A DNA stretch of 64,000 nt from Diatrype stigma (taxonomy: Eukaryota; Ascomycota; Sordariomycetes; Xylariales; Diatrypaceae), in NCBI GenBank assembly GCA_022225965.2, contig JAKJXP020000057.1, positions 124,001 through 188,000 of the forward strand, in the 5' to 3' direction. Positions 24,961 to 36,840 of the stretch are shown here, one piece after another. The notes under the pieces are model-generated. The model was given only the letters and a program-made list of their open reading frames with translations, made no database searches and was not told the DNA's origin. Within the stretch, counting starts at the first letter, position 1, and every line of letters starts with the position of its first letter. The position numbers were made by a program, and so were the translations under genes.

Positions 24961-26516
24961 TCGTCAAACCCCCAAATACCCTTCTTCTTGTTCTTCTCCA
25001 GCCGCAAAATCCCTGCTCGTTGCCCCCCATCGCGCTTGTCCGATGATCACGGTGGGGCCCACCCCCCCCTCTGCTCTGCTCTGGTGGTTTGGTGGTTCGG
25101 TTCTGGTGGTTGAACTTGTGAGCCGACGGCTCAGGTACCCTCTTCTTCTTCTTAACATCTCATCTCAGCCGTCTGTGTGTACTAGTTGGTGAGTGGTGGT
25201 TGGACTTTTTCTACGTGGGTTGCAGATTAGTGATAATATATATTGCTACGTATGCATGTATATATGTGTGTGTGTGCGCGCCAGCCAGAGCGGATTTCGC
25301 AGTACGTATTTTTTATACATACCGTAAGTACGTAGGGAGGTAATAGGGCTTCACCAAGTCTCGAACTGAACGGAGCTTAGTTATAGGCTTATAGCTTATA
25401 GCTTGTAGCTAGGTGCGGTCGACGTTGCGTTTCAGGAGCTAGTAGTACCGTAGCTGCTGACAGGAGGCTTACCTATTACTACTTAAATATACAGTGAGAG
25501 ATAACGATAACTTAACTACTTCTACCTACCTACCTAGTATGTAGTCTACGAAGTATGTACAATAGAGAGAAAGAATAATCTCACCAGAATCCCAGCCCGT
25601 GTGTTGATTGTATGATTGTATGTGTGTATTATACGTGCATACATTCATGAAAGTCCCGAGCTTCGGTTTTTTTTTTTTTTTTTTTCAGCTTTTTTATTTC
25701 TAATTCTTCTCTATTTTTCTTTCTTTTTTTGCCATCTACCCTGACAGCGAGTAGCGGCGGACGAACGTCGATGGATTGTCCCTTGCGGTGGCTGGACCTG
25801 GAGCCTAGCAGCCGCCGTCTAGCCTTGGACCGTTGACCGGTGTGATTGGCACCTGGATTCATCTTCCTAACGGCGTTCATCGGTATCGTATAGGCGAGCC
25901 CTCACCCCCCCTCCCCTCCTCCCCTCCTCCTTTCCTGCCTGCCCTCCTGCCATTCTCGTCGGCTAAGCAGACAGCAAAAAGGCAGCTGAATCATTGCCTA
26001 GGTAGCTACTAGCCATGTACTTTCTTTACCTACCTTGTTTTACCTCTCTAGGAAGAAACACACACGGGCCCATTCATTCACTTCACGTTACTCCTGGTCC
26101 GTCAGTCCGTTCCGTCCACTACTGATGAGTGAGGGATCTCTACTATGTAACTATCTACTGCCGCGTCAAGCGGAACTACTAGCTTGGCTATTTTTTCACT
26201 TTTCCCTTTTTCTTATGTACTTATTACTTATCTATTCACCTAGTTACAGTTAGTTAGCATTGGGTTACGACTAGGCGAGACAAGATCGAACAGGCGGTCG
26301 GTCGGTGTCTGTTCTGTTCTGTTCTGCTACGGGGCCCCGGGGGTTTGCGTGTGACGTAGAAGGCGAGAAATGAAGTGATTTGTCTGTCCCCCCCTGTGAT
26401 AAGCAGTTCCGGACTATCAGGACTATACTATAGATGATAGGATCTACAGTATGTATCCCAATATCCAATACCATCTCATACCGTTCGTTGCCTACCCATT
26501 TACCGTGCACGAGCAA

Positions 26517-26535
26517 GCTCTCTCTCTCTCTCTCT
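26517..26535. repeat. CT microsatellite
   Basis: Pure CT repeat of about nine units followed by a pyrimidine-rich tract. Confidence 0.8.
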
Positions 26536-27077
26536 TCCCCTTCCTTCCCCCTTTCGACTATTTTTTTCCGCCTTCTTCTCTTTCACCGTTCGGTCCCGAC
26601 AAGACGAGCCGAGCGACAGTTTGTACATGCCTGCAAATTAATAACCATCGAATGATCATCGTAGAAAGTGCCCGCGCTAAAAGATTATCCATGGGGTGGG
26701 TGGTAGCATCGGCCCAGAGAATTAAGGCTTGATCGCGAGCAAGGTTTTTCTTTTTTTTTTTTCCTCTCTCTCCCCCCCCCTTCCTCTCCCTCTCTCTTCC
26801 CTGACTGTCTGGCGGGGCCGTTGGCCTGGGCTGCCGAACAATGTGTCCGTCTGTCTGACTGCTTGTATGCCTGTCCCTCTATTTTTCTTTTCTTTTTCCT
26901 AGCCGGCAGCAGGAGGCTCTTCTCTGAATACTTATGTAACATATATCCCCCCCTGCCACCCTTGCAATCAGCAAATACCACGGTAATTGGTCGTAGATTC
27001 ATGTATTTCTCAGTTAGCCGTTCAGCCAGGATGGCTCCCAACGAGGCAAGTTCATCATCGTCGTGGTCGTCTTTCAA

Positions 27078-27113
27078 TATTATATATATAGATATATATA
27101 TATATATATATAT
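27078..27113. repeat. AT microsatellite
   Basis: About 17 TA dinucleotides with a single GA interruption. Confidence 0.85.
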
Positions 27114-29369
27114 TAAGAAGGATTATCCGAGGGTTGAAAACGAACTGCTCTTCTTTTCGAGAGTCTTTTACCCCCCATACGGGGATCACATCGTTGATCT
27201 CATCAGAAAGCATCTCAATCTTATCGTGCATACATCCGCACAGTAGTAGTAGCGTGGGCCTGGGGGGGCCTGCCTATCCGCGTGCAGTATCGTGACCACC
27301 ACGACCAGGCCAGCCAGCCAGCCAGCCAGCACCCCAGCTAGCCTTTTCCTGCGTGCTAATGTACGGAAAGCCGATACGACTACATAACCGCACTCTACAT
27401 ATACATATTACATATCTAGCTCCAGGCATGGCATGGTACTACTGATTATTGCTGCTACTGCCGCTGCCGCCGCTGCTGCTACCAATACAACCACCACCAC
27501 CACCATTATACCATTACCACCACGGTCATTGCTGACATCAATACATGATACTGCAAAGAGGGGAGAGGAGCGTCTGCAGATTCAGACCGGTATCCATCAT
27601 GTGGGTCGCCATTCGAATTTCGATCAAGCAAAAAGCCGCACGTTGCAACCCAGGTAGACATGCATGCCCTTCCATATATCCAAGCAGGTAGGGGGGTAAC
27701 TAGATGGGAGGAAGATGACCGACAAGCTAGGTAGATACATACATCAATATGTAGCAGGTGGGTAATCGTAGCTAGATATGAAGGTAGGTATAATATAATA
27801 TAATGGGCGAGCCGTTGTGTACGAATATAATGCGGAAGGGGACGACATCATTAACAGGACAGCCCTGTGTCCGGTCCCCTCTCCTCCTCTGGTGATAATA
27901 ACCGTTACATACCCACCAACCTACTCACCTACTTACAGTACATAAGTTAGGTAGTCATTAGATGCTAGTTTCCAACGTGCGGCCTGACTGATGACGATGG
28001 TGGTCTTTCCCGTGTCCAAGTCTAGATAGACTAAGGAGGGACGATTGCGGTATAACAAGGAAACACCATGATTACGACCTACATCTACTCCCCATACATT
28101 GTATTGTGCATACGTTGTTGAACCCACCCCACCGAAGAAGCAGCCAGGGCTCGTGGGAGAAAGCAGCCGCAAGCAAGCAAGCATGAGCAGTGCAGTTGCA
28201 GTTGCAGTGGCTGCGGCGGCGGCGGCGGCAATGATGGGCAGCCGCCGCGCAGCAAGCAAGCACGAAGCACGTATGATTCGCATATGCTATTTGGTGGCAA
28301 AGCCCCCTAGTTTCTGCGGTGCTTGTATAACGTCGAGCTAGTTAGCTGACGGCATCCCGCGTGGGTTAATCTTCAATCATTCATTTTATCCCCTAGTTAT
28401 TTTCGTTGCTTTCCCTGTATTTTCGATCGAAGGGGCTGGCTGCCTGCTACTTATTAGCTGGTCTTGGACTCGATAAACCCACCAGGCCGGCCAGGCAGGC
28501 CAGACCAACCAGCCAGCCAGCCAGCCAGCCCGTTGTCGAGTGACCACATCCCGATCAAACAAGAAACAAGCAAGACCTGTGGTAACAAAGGGCTCTTCTA
28601 GATCCACCTTTGTGACAGTGACCAATGGAGATACACGAGGTCGGCCAGAGGGCCAGAACAGACAAGATGCCTTGGTACGACACGCCGCCTATGGTACAGA
28701 GATCGAGTTACTAGTTAAGTCGACTTGCAGCTCCCGGGAAAAGAGGTTGTGTCGTGCAAGGGACTGCTCTTGTGTTGTGCTGTGCTGTGGCTCACTCACC
28801 TCGAGGTTGGCTGAGCCTGCTGCGAGATCCAAAATATGACATGAACGTTGTATCAGCGCGGAGTTCCTCTATTCGATGGCAATTGAAGGGCCCATCGTGG
28901 CTTTGGGAAAGCCTCCCTAGAGGAGCTCTGTGTTGTTTGTTTGTTGGTCGTAGCTAGCAGGTTTCAGCAGCAGCAGCAAGCAGGTTGAATGCAACCAACG
29001 GACATTCAGCCATGCAAGTTACCAACGCCCACTGACGCCAACCCCCCTGCGAGAAGAAGACAAGGAGCACACAGGCTTCCCGTTCGGAGTGGCAATCTAT
29101 GCCGGTAATAGCGCAGAACTGGCATGGGAGGAGCAGGCCGGGAACGCGAGCCGACTCGATGGCTGGCGGATGACCCCCCCCCCTCCCCCCCTGGCCTGCC
29201 TTGGGCCCTTGGGACCGCCAGGCAAAGACTCTGCAGGTAGGAAGGGGTATTCTTCAGATACTCACTCGTGCTCGCGCTCGTGCTCATACTACCACCACAC
29301 TCTCCCTTTCGCTCTCCTTTTCCCACGCCCTCCCGCCCGCATGGCATGAACGCCTGGCGTGATGGCGCC

Positions 29370-29409
29370 CCAATACCAATGCCAATACCAATGCCAATGC
29401 CAATGCCAT
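29370..29409. repeat. CCAATA/CCAATG 6-bp tandem repeat
   Basis: Six to seven hexamer copies in a row, alternating ccaata and ccaatg. Confidence 0.8.
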
Positions 29410-30443
29410 AAAGAATATACATACATACTCTACAGTGGTGACTTGCCACAACGGGCTTATAATCCCCTTGTTCCCAAATGCCTGTATTTTTTTTCCATGT
29501 GCAGAAGGTCATCGTGCCCGCCCTACATTACAGTGGAGATATAGTTAACGAGGAGACGTAGGGTACGAGACGTAGGGTACGCGAAACCGTTGCTACGTGT
29601 GCATATGAAAAGAGGATCGCGGTTTGCCTTGCCATTGGCTGTCTTCTCCCTCTTTCTCTCTCCCCTTTCCTTAGTGCTCCTAGCAACGACTGACCGGTTG
29701 AACAATATGGAGCTGTCGATAGGGGTTGGGAAATTCGAAACACCCCTCATTTTTCTTCTTCTTTCCTCATATTCTTACACGCCTTTGCTTGCTTGCTTGC
29801 TTGCCGTGCAGTGCATTTGCTGCCAGGTACCGTTATATGCGTGGTGCAGATGGACGTAAGAAGAGAGATCGGGGGTCGGGGGGATAAGCGTGTGCAGTGC
29901 CGTGCACATCACCGTTTGACAGAACTCGACAGCAGACAGGCAGGCAGACATAGGCGGGAGGCGTGAGCGGCCCGCAGGAAGCACAACACCTGCTGACGAG
30001 AATGCGGGGGGTAGGAATGGGATGGGGGGCAAGAACAAGGGCAAGGGCAAGGGCAGGCTACAGAATGGCAGGCCCGGGGGCCCTATCTCGTTCGAACCGA
30101 CAGGATCTCGAGCTCTCGCTCCCTCAAGCCACAATAACTTGGAACGGGGATAAAGAACATCCTCCAGGTTGATTTGTGACAGGTAATCGCCATCGCTCAT
30201 GGGGGACTACGAGGTAGGTAGGCGTAGGTTGCGCTGCGCCTTGTTCATGTATGTACGTACGTACGTACGTACCATCCTTGCATCGATCGATCCGTCAAGA
30301 TATCTATCCGTCCACGACTTTGCTGGCTGCAACTGCGCTGCACTGCACTGCACTGCGATGCACACTGCACTGCGATGCACGGGCAGTGCCGATGGTCGGC
30401 CTTCCCATGTAGGCTATAGCCTATAGGCTGGGTCGGTATACGT

Positions 30444-30486
30444 TGGACTCTGGACTCTGGACTCTGGATTCTGGACTTTGGACTTT
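30444..30486. repeat. GGACTCT-type 7-8-bp tandem repeat
   Basis: Five to six near-identical units of ggactct/ggattct/ggacttt, ending in a T run. Confidence 0.8.
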
Positions 30487-31294
30487 TTTGATGAAAAAAG
30501 GGACTCTGGAGATTACAGCCAGCCGGTGTTTCCAGGTGTCCCCCCGCTCTGCGTCCATGTTCTTGGCTTGGCTTGGCTTTGCTTCGCTTCGCTTCGTAAG
30601 TAGGTACCTATACCTATAGGCAGTTCCTACATTTCGAATGCAACACCGGATTGGACCTCTAGATCGTTTGTCTGTCTAGAACCAACGTCGGCGGAGAAGC
30701 AAAGCAACCTCGAAGCGGCCAATGTTCAAGTCCACGGGATGTATAGCTGGTCGGACTATATGATTCTTCACGCCGAAGACCAACACAGTGGCTCTCGCCC
30801 GCTTTTATAACTGAGCATCAAGGCATGCATATGCAGGTATGAGAGGATGTTGGTACGTACGACCTTAGGTTGGAAGGTAGCAATAAACTAGGGCCCCGGG
30901 TGTTGAAGAACAACCTTGAACAGACATACATGCGCCAATAGAAACCCCCAAAGTTGGCTGCCACTGCCCGGCAGGTCTGGATCTCTCAGCTTCTAATCTA
31001 GGTCACGTGCTTTCGCGACTTATTGCCCGGGTAGCGTTGAAATGTAGCATCTCAAGCACCTGTTAGCACAGGATGGTAGCACGGCTGATAGGCAGGTGCG
31101 TAGCAGTAGACAGTATGTATAGCAAGTGCGTTATGACGTCCAAAGGTCAGCTTTTCTTAGAGTTTTCTTCCAGGTTATTAGTAGTTAGTAACTACTAGGC
31201 GGACGAAATGTTCCACTGCATCGCGTAGGCGTGTGTAGGATGCAGGTAGTAGGTAGGTTGGTAGGTAGGTAGCTACATACATGTAGCTTTGGCC

Positions 31295-31344
31295 GTTCCG
31301 CATTCCGCATTCCGCATTCCGCGTTCCGCATCCCGTATTCCGTA
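31295..31344. repeat. CCGCATT 7-bp tandem repeat
   Basis: Six to seven units of ccgcatt and variants (ccgcgtt, ccgcatc, ccgtatt), about 175 bp upstream of the BRCT gene start. Confidence 0.8.
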
Positions 31345-31518
31345 CTTACTCATTCCTTTGTACTTACCAGCAGATCCATTATGCGTGTGGCAACTGCCTT
31401 GTCGTCGTGAAACTGTGACAGTGATACCACCGTGCCAATCAATTCCTCTCTGAAGAAGCTCCTCTGAGTACCTAACAATAATACCTTCCCCCCCCACACA
31501 CGCATATCTAGTACTATA

Positions 31519-32964
31519 ATGTCGCCGCCACCATCATCACAACCACCACCACCACCATCACCACCCTCTCGGCGATCTCCTCCCACGAGATCCCAGACCC
31601 CGGCCTCCGAGCAACCACCACCACCAGCCCCGGCACCGGCACCGGCACCTCCACCTCCACCAGCCCGCCGACGCCCCCAGCCATTCGACCCCTGGAACTC
31701 GTCGTCCACCGGCCACCAGCGCGCCGAGAACCGCCTGGCCGCGAGCACGGGGTGGCGCGACTCGCGCAACGCGAAGCTCCTGAGCCAGTTCCGGGGGTCG
31801 TCGTCGGAGGGGAGGCGAGAACCACCCCGCGTCTCCGATCGGGTCGGCGCCGGATCCGCGCACTACGACCCCCGGGCGCGGGCCATCGTCACGCCCGAGG
31901 TCCGCGCCCGCGCCCGGTGCTCCGTCGCTGACATGCTGGCTAGGCCGGGGTCCATGCGCGGTAGTGGTGGTGGTGGCGGCAGCGGTGGTGGTGATGGTGG
32001 TGTGGTGAAGAGGACGGTGGTGAAGAAGGAGGAGGGGAGAGGGAGTAGCAGTAATACGAAAGCGATGGCGACGACGATGAAGACGACATCATCGTCATTG
32101 TCGTCAACAAGCGCAAAGCCAGCAGCAGATCCTAGGCCGTTGGGTGTTGGTGATAGTAAGGAGTGCGTTAAAGCTGATAATCACAATGGCGACGACGGCG
32201 GTGGTGGCAGTGGCAGTGACGATGCTTCGACGGCTGAGGTGAGCATTGCGATGGCAACGACAGTGGCAGCGGCAACAGAGCAGCATGATGAAGTGGTCAA
32301 AGACCAAGACCGAGACAAAGACGAACAGCCCGAAGCCAAGAAGAAGAAAAGGGAGAGAAGCGAAGAACGACCCAGTAGTGGTAGTGGTAGTGGTAGTAAC
32401 CATGATGATGATGGCAGCAAACGGAGGCGAACAAGGGGCATCTTCGACGGCGTCGTCGTCTACGTCAACGGCAGCACGCACCCCCTGGTCTCGGACCACA
32501 AGCTCAAGCACCTGCTGGCCGAGCACGGCGGGCGTCTATCCACCCACCTCGGCCGGCGGCAGGTGACGCACGTGATCCTCGGGCGCCCATCCACAACCGC
32601 AACAGCAGCCGGTAGTGGTGGTAGCGGCGGCGGCCTGGCCGGCGGCAAGCTGCAGAGGGAGATCCGGAAGGTCGGCGGGTGCGCCGTCCAGTTCGTCGGC
32701 GCCGAGTGGGTGCTCGAGAGCGTGAGGGCCGGCAGGCGGCTCGGCGAGGCCGGCTTCGGCAACGTCAAGATCGCCGCGAAGGGCCAGCAGAGCGTGCTCG
32801 GGCTGTTCTCGAAGTCGGCCGGGGAGGCGGCGAAACAAAAGCATCAACAACAACGACAACGACAGGGGACCGAGGCGGAGTCGGCACCGGCACCGGCGGT
32901 GGGGGTGGAAGGGGAGGAAAAGGACGGCTTGGAGCTGCCGCCCCCGAGTGGGCAGGCCTCCTGA
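31519..32964 (+). CDS. BRCT-domain protein, probable DNA-damage response factor
   Basis: Single exon of 481 aa from an ATG. A Pro/Ser-rich N-terminus (residues 1-50) leads into FDPWNSSSTGHQRAENRL and GWRDSRNAKLLSQF, a motif that looks conserved in mould BRCT proteins. A long disordered, Gly/Ser/Asp-rich and Lys-rich middle follows (about 140-300). One BRCT domain lies at about 307-405: IFDGVVVYVNG, LKHLLAEHGGRLST, VTHVILGRP, then AVQFVGAEWVLESVRAGRRL with the conserved Trp. The domain resembles the BRCT of REV1. No polymerase domain follows, so this is not REV1 itself. A PCNA-box-like QSVLGLF lies at about 425-431. BRCT domains bind phosphopeptides or DNA ends in nuclear repair. The exact role is unknown. 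The coding region is very GC-rich at third positions. Confidence 0.85.
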   Translation: MSPPPSSQPPPPPSPPSRRSPPTRSQTPASEQPPPPAPAPAPAPPPPPARRRPQPFDPWNSSSTGHQRAENRLAASTGWRDSRNAKLLSQFRGSSSEGRREPPRVSDRVGAGSAHYDPRARAIVTPEVRARARCSVADMLARPGSMRGSGGGGGSGGGDGGVVKRTVVKKEEGRGSSSNTKAMATTMKTTSSSLSSTSAKPAADPRPLGVGDSKECVKADNHNGDDGGGGSGSDDASTAEVSIAMATTVAAATEQHDEVVKDQDRDKDEQPEAKKKKRERSEERPSSGSGSGSNHDDDGSKRRRTRGIFDGVVVYVNGSTHPLVSDHKLKHLLAEHGGRLSTHLGRRQVTHVILGRPSTTATAAGSGGSGGGLAGGKLQREIRKVGGCAVQFVGAEWVLESVRAGRRLGEAGFGNVKIAAKGQQSVLGLFSKSAGEAAKQKHQQQRQRQGTEAESAPAPAVGVEGEEKDGLELPPPSGQAS

Positions 32965-33653
32965 TTCGATGTCGACAGGCACTGATGAGTCATGATGAGA
33001 CGGACGTACGGACATATAGGATGTGTGTCGGTCTGGAACATGGAGGTGGGCGGCGGGAATGAAAAGCATTTTCAGGTGCATACGATCGATGGGTATGCGG
33101 CGTGGCGTCTTGTTGGTTGGTTGCATGAGAGGATGGCATCATGAAATCATAGAGGGGCCTAGTTCAGCATACGAGGGTGTTATTGACTAAGTAAATGCCC
33201 TTAACAAAAACAAAAAAAAAAATGCAGAAATCGAGACCGATCTAGAGTGAATGGGCCTTTTTTGTCGTCACGCGCTGCGCAGAGGCTCTCGTCGCTACCT
33301 GTTCCTGTGATCTCACACAGCTTATGATAATTGCCGGATTACTAACTCCGTCGTTGGGCAACAGTGAACGAACTCCCGGGTGTAGATAGATATATATGTA
33401 TGTGATTTTGGCTTTTGCAATTCGTCTAACTACCTAGCAAGCTGGCAATCCTAGCTACCTTGGATTTGCATTGGTTCATCTGCTTAGGAGATAAATGGCT
33501 TAGCAGAATACAGGTAGTTGGCTAAGGAGGAACCTACGTTCTAATTACTTATACCTGCCGGTTCAATCTCGACCCTGTATTAATTAATATCTATAGTTAC
33601 GAGTTACTACTACTACTTAAGTATTCCTAAATCGCCCCAGTCGTAAAATCCTC
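32965..33653. other. Intergenic region between two convergent genes
   Basis: Presumed 3' UTRs of the BRCT gene (+) and the acyl-CoA synthetase (-). It contains an A tract near 33210-33222. No gene is seen. Confidence 0.6.
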
Positions 33654-36600
33654 CTACAGCTTCGCCCTCGCCTCGATGGGCCGGTGGGCGCTCGCGCCCT
33701 TGGCCGTGGCGAAGTACTCGGCGACCTTACGGCGGGCGACGTCGACGGCGGCGGGGTCCTCGATGGTGGCCGGGAAGGGCACGGGCCGGTCGAAGTCGCC
33801 GTGCACGGCGTTCTCGACGAGCTCGCGCAGCACCCGCCGCAGCGTCTTGCCCGACCGCGTCTTCGGGATCAGGCCCCGCCCGCCCTGGATCACGCCCCCG
33901 AGCGCCGCGATCCCGCCGATCTGCTCTCGCACCCGCCGCCCGATCTCCTCCGCCAGCTGGTGAGGGTCCGGCACCGCTGGTGCGGATGCGGACGCCGACG
34001 CCGACGCGGCTGCATCGACAACTTCCTCCGAGAGCGTCACGAAGGCGAACGGCAGCTGGCCCTTCAGCGCGTCTGGGATCCCCACTACGCTCGCTTCCGC
34101 TACGAGCGGGTGGCTTGTGATTGCTTGCTCGATCGCGCCTGTGGCCATGCCTCTTGTGTCAGTGGATTTCTCTGCAAGAAGAGAGGTATTCCGGTAAGAT
34201 GTGTGCTACATATATCGTTCCCATACCTGTAGAGAGCCGGTGTCCTGCCGTGTTGATCAGGTCATCGCTGCGACTCATGATGCTAATGTATCCCTCCCCA
34301 TCTATCATACCCGCATCTACAGTCAGGTAATGTTAGCTTTGATCAGTACACAACGTTTCATTCTCTTGCTCGTTTGAATAAATGTGAAACACAGGGATAA
34401 AGCACCACTCACCGCCGGTGTCGATCCACTTCCCGTTGAACCTTTTCAGGTAGCTCTTGTAGAACCTCTCCTCGTCCTCCCATAGTGTCCTGAATCCCGT
34501 CGGGGCGAGCGGCACGGCCAGGACGATGTTTCCCATCTTGCCCGGCTTGACCTCGTTGCCCTCGTCGTCCACGACCCGGACGTCGAACCCCGGCATCGGC
34601 TTTCCCGCGCTGCCCGGCTTGACCGGCGGCAGCTGCAGCTGGTGGTCCTTGGGACCCGTTGCCTTTCTGCTCCCTGCGGCGTGCGGCAGCAGGCTGATAC
34701 CCGAGATGGGTGACCCAGCCTCCGAAGACCACCTGCGAAATCTGGAGTTAACAGATGCTTTTTTATATGGACTTGTGCTTCATTTTCATTTTTGTTCCTG
34801 TAAGGGTATCTACAAGGCGGAAGAGAGTGGAATTTCTACGGGAACGTGCTCACCAGTTGTCAATCACGAGCGAGCCGCTAGGCGCGCCGTATTCCCGGAG
34901 CAACTCCTGGTACATGGTAACGATGGAAGGCTCGGACCTCTCGCCTGCCAGGAACAGGGCTTTGAGCGTCCTGAGGCCCCCCTGCTGGCCTATCCGCTTC
35001 AGATGGTGGTTATGCGGGTCATCTCTCTTGATGGCACGGAGCGCAGCTAGATAGACAGATGAAAGAGGAGAGAAAATGGTTATTAGCCTCGATCGAGGGA
35101 CCCGTCGCGGGATCATTGGTGAATTTGTAGGAAGGCCCTAGGAGCGGAAGCCGGGAGGGAGAGAAGGGGTGCTGCATGCTTACTCGGGGCAGTCGACAGA
35201 GTGGTGACCTTGTAATCGCTCACGATCCGCCAGAACGTGGAGGCATCCGGCGTCCCGACGGGCTTGCCCTCAAACAGGACCGTCGCCGCTCCGGCTAGGA
35301 GGGGCGCGTAGATGATGTACGAGTGACCAACCACCCAGCCAATATCGCTGCCGAACGAAACGTACGTTGGTCAGCCCAAATTTGTCACGCTCTATCTAAT
35401 TAGCTGGAACGGGGGGTGCAGAGAAGGAGGGAAGGAAGTGACGGGATGCTGCTGCCCTGCCCTGCCCTGCCCTGTCTTGTTTTGATCTGTCCTTACCTTG
35501 CGGTGTATATCACATCCCCCGGCCCCCTGATGCCGAACAGGTAAGTGATCGAGAGGTGCAGCCCGACGGCATGGCCTCCAGCGTCCCGCACCACGCCCTT
35601 CGGCGCGCCCGTCGTCCCGCTCGTGTAAATCACATAAACGGGATCGCTGGCCCCGACAGGGACGCAGTCGGCGCGTATGCCCCGTGCACGGCAGCTGCAA
35701 CATGGAGTCCCGAAATCAGTACCTAGATGTTACGATATAAAGTCAAGGCATAGTTTCGGTACAACACATACCTACTCAAGACCTTTCCCCAATCCCGCTC
35801 GCCGGCCGCGCGATCGACGCCGTCCCAGCGCAGGCCGGCGACCTCGGGCCGCTGCCAGACGAGCACGCGGCTCGGCTTGTGGCGCGCGAGGCGCACGGCC
35901 TCGCGGACGAGCGGCTGGTAGGCGAGGGGCGGCTTCCCCGCGCCGATGACGCCGCACGACGCGGCGAGGACGGCGGCGGGCCGCGAGGCGTCGATGCGCT
36001 GCGCCAGCGAGGCCGCCGCGAACCCCCCGAACACCACGGCGTGGACGGCCCCTAGCCGCACCGCGGCCAGGATCCCGATCAGCGCCGCCGGGATCATCGG
36101 CATGTAGATCAGCACTACGTCGCCGCGGCGGACGCCCTGTTGTCGTTAGCTTGAGTAGGATTAGGTCGGGTTAGGTTGTGTAAGTGTGAGTGTGCAAGGA
36201 GATAAGAGAGTTCTGTAAGGTAGTGAAGGGTTGGAATGAGCCTACAAAGCTTTTCTTGGCTCTATTAAGGGGCTCCGAATGTCGCCAAAAACAAAAAAGC
36301 AAAACGATGCCTGGCTCGCTCGTTCAACTCTCGATATCAACTCACCTCCTCGCGCAACGCACCGGCCGCGACCTCCACCTCATCGAGCAGCTGCGCATAC
36401 GTGATAGTCTGCTTCACACCGCCATCGCCCGTGACAGGGCTGTCGTAATAGATGGCGGGCTGGTCGCCGTGGCCGGCCCGCACGTGGCGGTCGACGCAGT
36501 TGTAGCACGTCGAGATCTCGCCGCCGCGGAACCACTCCCAGTCGGGGTGTTCGATGGCGGCCCCCGCCTCGCCGGAGCCGGCGGAGGGGAGCGTCCGCGT

Positions 36601-36840
36601 CGACCGGGTCAGGATCGACGAGGGCTTCTTGTGCCAGTGCAGCTGCGCGGCCTGCTCGGCCCAGAAGGACGCCGGGTCCGAGAGCGAGCGGCGGTGCACC
36701 TCGTCCTGGAGGTGCTGGAGCGGAGACTGGGGCTGTTGGCTCGTCGTCGTCATCTTGCGTCTGGTCTGGTACGGCACGTGTGTGATCCTTCGTCCCGATC
36801 TTGCACTTCTAAGTAACCGCCACCGGCAAGCTGCTATCAT
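33654..36840 (-). CDS. Short-chain acyl-CoA synthetase (propionyl/acetyl-CoA synthetase, ACSS3/PrpE type)
   Basis: Eight-exon minus-strand model: 36840-36346, 36136-35772, 35694-35497, 35347-35184, 35046-34854, 34732-34413, 34316-34227, 34138-33654. It gives 769 aa, and all joins keep frame. Motifs of the adenylate-forming family: YTSGTTGAPKGVV (about 310-322, ATP/AMP loop), WWSSEAGSP (about 472-480, in place of the usual WWQTETG), WIDTGDAG across the exon 6/7 join (about 575-581) and PKTRSGK with the catalytic Lys near 706. It should activate a short carboxylate with ATP and CoA. The N-terminal ACS region and overall order fit ACSS3/PrpE better than Acs1-type acetyl-CoA synthetase. Residues 1-29 are Arg-rich without acidic residues, like a mitochondrial presequence. 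A second ATG at 36753 would omit them. The C-terminus is -RAKL, a peroxisome-type PTS1. Substrate is not decidable from sequence. Confidence 0.88.

Larger units (their letters stand above)
19827..31518. other. Gene-poor, microsatellite-rich stretch, no gene recognised
   Basis: About 11.7 kb without a supportable gene. It is dominated by GTAGGTA/CCTACCTA words, homopolymers and simple repeats, the clearest of which are listed separately. An open piece at about 20163-20330 (+) encodes a basic stretch with many Arg and Lys residues. It starts at GTG and has no recognised family, so I leave it uncalled. CpG-rich triplet runs (GCTGCTGCC, GCGGCGGCG) near 27440-27480 and 28190-28250 create long but meaningless open frames. 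Confidence 0.45.

Noticed and set aside
27430..28340. Open frames rich in Ala/Thr or Leu from GCTGCTGCC-type triplets
   Set aside because: Simple-sequence triplet runs give apparent proteins on both strands. No other support.
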